Shown here: piece by piece, positions 13,250 through 14,557 of the stretch
How the letters are laid out: each line of letters opens with the position of its first letter
How positions within the stretch are numbered: position 1 is the first letter of the stretch
DNA from: WVXP01 sp964348095
Lineage (GTDB): Bacteria > Desulfobacterota > BSN033 > WVXP01
Assembly (NCBI GenBank): GCA_964348095.1
Contig: CAYGBK010000014.1
Location: 1 to 14,557 of the forward strand
Length of the DNA stretch: 14,557 nucleotides
Direction of reading: 5' to 3'
The notes under the pieces: model-generated
What the model saw: only the letters and a program-made list of their open reading frames with translations
Database searches by the model: none
Told to the model about the DNA's origin: nothing
Made by a program: the position numbers and the translations under genes

Positions 13250-13323
13250 ACGATGTCGGATCGTAAGGGCGTCTTACCACATATCGGACGGCTTGGACGC
13301 CGGTTGGACCGATGATGCCTACT

Positions 13324-13384
13324 GTCTAACAACGCCTTCCACCTGACTCGATTCGCTCGCAGGTGAAGCCGGACAACGTTAAGC
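13324..13384 (+). repeat. attC site 6, compact classical type
   Basis: The cores are GTCTAAC (13324-13330) and GTTAAGC (13378-13384), both matching RYYYAAC/GTTRRRY. The inner stem CTTCCACCTG / CAGGTGAAG has one unpaired C, like the extrahelical base that orients attC sites. At 61 bp it is much shorter than the other sites and lacks the GCTCA block. Confidence 0.75.
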
Positions 13385-13426
13385 ACCCAAATTACTCTGC
13401 CATGAGTGTATTCAGAGGGACAAGCC

Positions 13427-13939
13427 ATGATCCATCCTTTGGTTACTCAACTTCGTTTTACAAGGAATGAGTTCAAGCGCTGCTTTGAAGGCATTAGTGC
13501 GGAGGATGCAATTAGGCGGTTCGAACCTATGAACTGCCTTAGCTGGATTATCGGTCATTTAGCATCTCAAGAACATTATCTTTGGCTCGAACATGCTCAA
13601 GGGCGCAACGTTTCTCCAAATTTAGAGGAATTAGTAGGATGGCGACGACCTGCGAGTACGCCACCTTTGGATGACATGTGGGAGGAATGGACAAACATCA
13701 CAAGAGAAGCTGATAAGTTCTTAGATTCAGTTAATGAAGACAATGTTGATAAACACTTGGTATGGGAGGGCAAAGATATATCAGAAGATGTTGGGATCTC
13801 TTTACTAAGGAATATCTTCCACTATTGGTTTCATATGGGTGAAGCACATGCAATCCGTCAGCTACTTGGGCATGATCGTCTCCCGAGCTTCGTTGGTGAT
13901 ATGTCATCAGTAAAACATAATGTAAAGCAAGGTTCCTGA
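13427..13939 (+). CDS. DinB-superfamily four-helix protein
   Basis: The protein has 170 residues from the ATG at 13427, chosen over the GTG at 13406 because AGAGGGA lies seven bases upstream of it. It is a DinB/YfiT-like helical bundle: VTQLRFTRNEFKRCFEGISA (6-25), MNCLSWIIGHLASQEHYLWL (35-54) with His44, and NIFHYWFHMGEAHAIRQLLG (129-148) with His132, His136 and His141. One His from helix 2 and a His pair from the last helix are the usual metal triad of this superfamily, so metal binding is plausible. Known relatives act in thiol-dependent detoxification or have no known function. The gene is AT-richer than the preceding cassette gene. It is a single cassette between attC sites 6 and 7. Confidence 0.82.
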   Translation: MIHPLVTQLRFTRNEFKRCFEGISAEDAIRRFEPMNCLSWIIGHLASQEHYLWLEHAQGRNVSPNLEELVGWRRPASTPPLDDMWEEWTNITREADKFLDSVNEDNVDKHLVWEGKDISEDVGISLLRNIFHYWFHMGEAHAIRQLLGHDRLPSFVGDMSSVKHNVKQGS

Positions 13940-13949
13940 CGGCCTTCTC

Positions 13950-14038
13950 ATTTAAATCTAGCTTGAGCTGGCCACGGAAGCGTGGCGAAACCTAAAGACG
14001 GGTTTCATCCCTGGCTGCTCAGCTCGCGGATGTTAGGC
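13950..14038 (+). repeat. attC site 7 with two small hairpins, left core diverged
   Basis: The right end GCTGCTCAGCTCGCGGAT plus GTTAGGC (14032-14038) is intact. The left has TAGCTTGAGCTGGCC but no clear GCCTAAC (ATTTAAAT near 13950). Internal hairpins are CCACG-GAAG-CGTGG (13972-13985) and AAACC/GGTTT (13988-14005), the same two-hairpin order as in sites 3 and 4. Confidence 0.6.
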
Positions 14039-14097
14039 AGCGGCAGAGTCTATCGTAGTCGTAGATGGGAAGAACAATCGTCTGTACGGAGTGGGAT

Positions 14098-14557
14098 GTG
14101 ATCAACGACAGTGAAATATTCAGGAATCTCCCTCGATTGGAAACACCTCGTCTCATTTTGAGAAAGGTGACAATGGGGGATCTCGAAGATATGTTTGCCT
14201 ATTCGTCGGATGAAGAGGTGACTCGCTTTCTCCGCTGGGGGCCTCATAGAGCACTGGAGGAGACAGAACGCTACATTCGTGAGGTTTTGCGAAAATATGA
14301 AGAAGGCAAGGATGGACCTTGGGGAATTGAATATAGAGAGACGGGCAGATTGGTTGGCAGTATCCACCTGATGAAAGTCAGCGTTCAACATAACAAGGCG
14401 GAGATAGGGTTTGTGTTGTCAAGGCCGTATTGGAATAAGGGATTGATGTCGGAGGCACTGAAAAGGGTGTTGGAGTACTCGTTTGAGGGTATAGGCTTTA
14501 ATCGGATTGAGGGGTTGTGCTTGGTCGATAACCAAGCTGGAAAGGGGGTTATGGAAA
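14098..14557 (+). CDS. GNAT acetyltransferase, RimJ/RimL-like, cut by the window end
   Basis: The frame is open from ATG 14065 to the end. I choose GTG 14098 because GGAG lies six bases upstream, whereas nothing precedes the ATG. The visible 153 codons read VINDSEIFRNLPRLETPRLI and then LRKVTMGDLEDMFAYSSDEE. The substrate-side region is WGIEYRETGRLVGSIHLMKV, the CoA-binding strand-loop is IGFVLSRPYWNKGLMSEALK (the NKGLMSEA turn), and RIEGLCLVDNQAG is the start of motif B. This is the Acetyltransf_3 type, as in the second GNAT of the array, but the two differ too much to be a recent duplicate. It follows attC site 7 by 60 bases, so it is the next cassette's gene. The opposite-strand frame at 14050-14391 is its shadow. 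Confidence 0.8.
   Translation, partial: MINDSEIFRNLPRLETPRLILRKVTMGDLEDMFAYSSDEEVTRFLRWGPHRALEETERYIREVLRKYEEGKDGPWGIEYRETGRLVGSIHLMKVSVQHNKAEIGFVLSRPYWNKGLMSEALKRVLEYSFEGIGFNRIEGLCLVDNQAGKGVME

Noticed and set aside
8729..14038. The regularly spaced repeats as a CRISPR array
   Set aside because: Repeats are 60-220 bp, variable inside and separated by whole genes; spacing and form fit attC sites only.
14050..14391. Minus-strand frame of 113 codons
   Set aside because: It is antisense to a clear GNAT coding sequence with all family motifs.

Overview
The window is bacterial, of moderate GC, and carries two contrasting kinds of DNA. No marker gene fixes the taxon. The mix of a MalT-like ATPase fragment, a tungsten-enzyme radical SAM maturase fragment, a YtrA-type regulator and a YraQ/ArsP-type arsenic operon would fit an anaerobic environmental bacterium such as a Chloroflexota (Anaerolineae) member. 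That placement is inference only.

Left part (1-3700). Two convergent genes, an alpha/beta hydrolase (+) and a radical SAM maturase (-), are both decayed and are joined near base 505 by an apparent deletion. Next is an intact minus-strand arsenic operon: arsR, a small CPNC thioredoxin-like protein, a DUF318/YraQ permease and arsC. A promoter and an overlapping inverted repeat lie in front of arsR.

Middle (3700-8510). First comes a degenerate mini-array: a gene tail, an attC-like site, a truncated MalT/LuxR-type ATPase, a second attC-like site and a half-site. It is followed by the 3' part of a tRNA gene, tandem terminators and the C-terminal stub of a tyrosine recombinase, which together look like the scar of an integrative element. 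An intact minus-strand GntR (YtrA-type), ABC ATPase and ABC-2 permease operon follows, with a consensus promoter buried in a 13-bp-arm palindrome. Beyond it lies an unrecognised minus-strand pseudogene.

Right part (8510-14557). This is a string of single plus-strand genes, each followed by an attC-like recombination site whose outer ends fit RYYYAAC ... GTTRRRY. There is no integron integrase in the window, so it is best described as a CALIN (cluster of attC sites lacking an integrase). The genes are a two-helix membrane fragment, a GNAT acetyltransferase, an unknown membrane-anchored protein, a second GNAT, a VOC/glyoxalase-fold protein, an acetoacetate-decarboxylase-like protein, a DinB-fold protein and a third GNAT cut by the window end. 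Several attC sites are unusually long and contain two internal hairpins whose sequences differ while pairing is kept. That is the most distinctive structural signal in the window.
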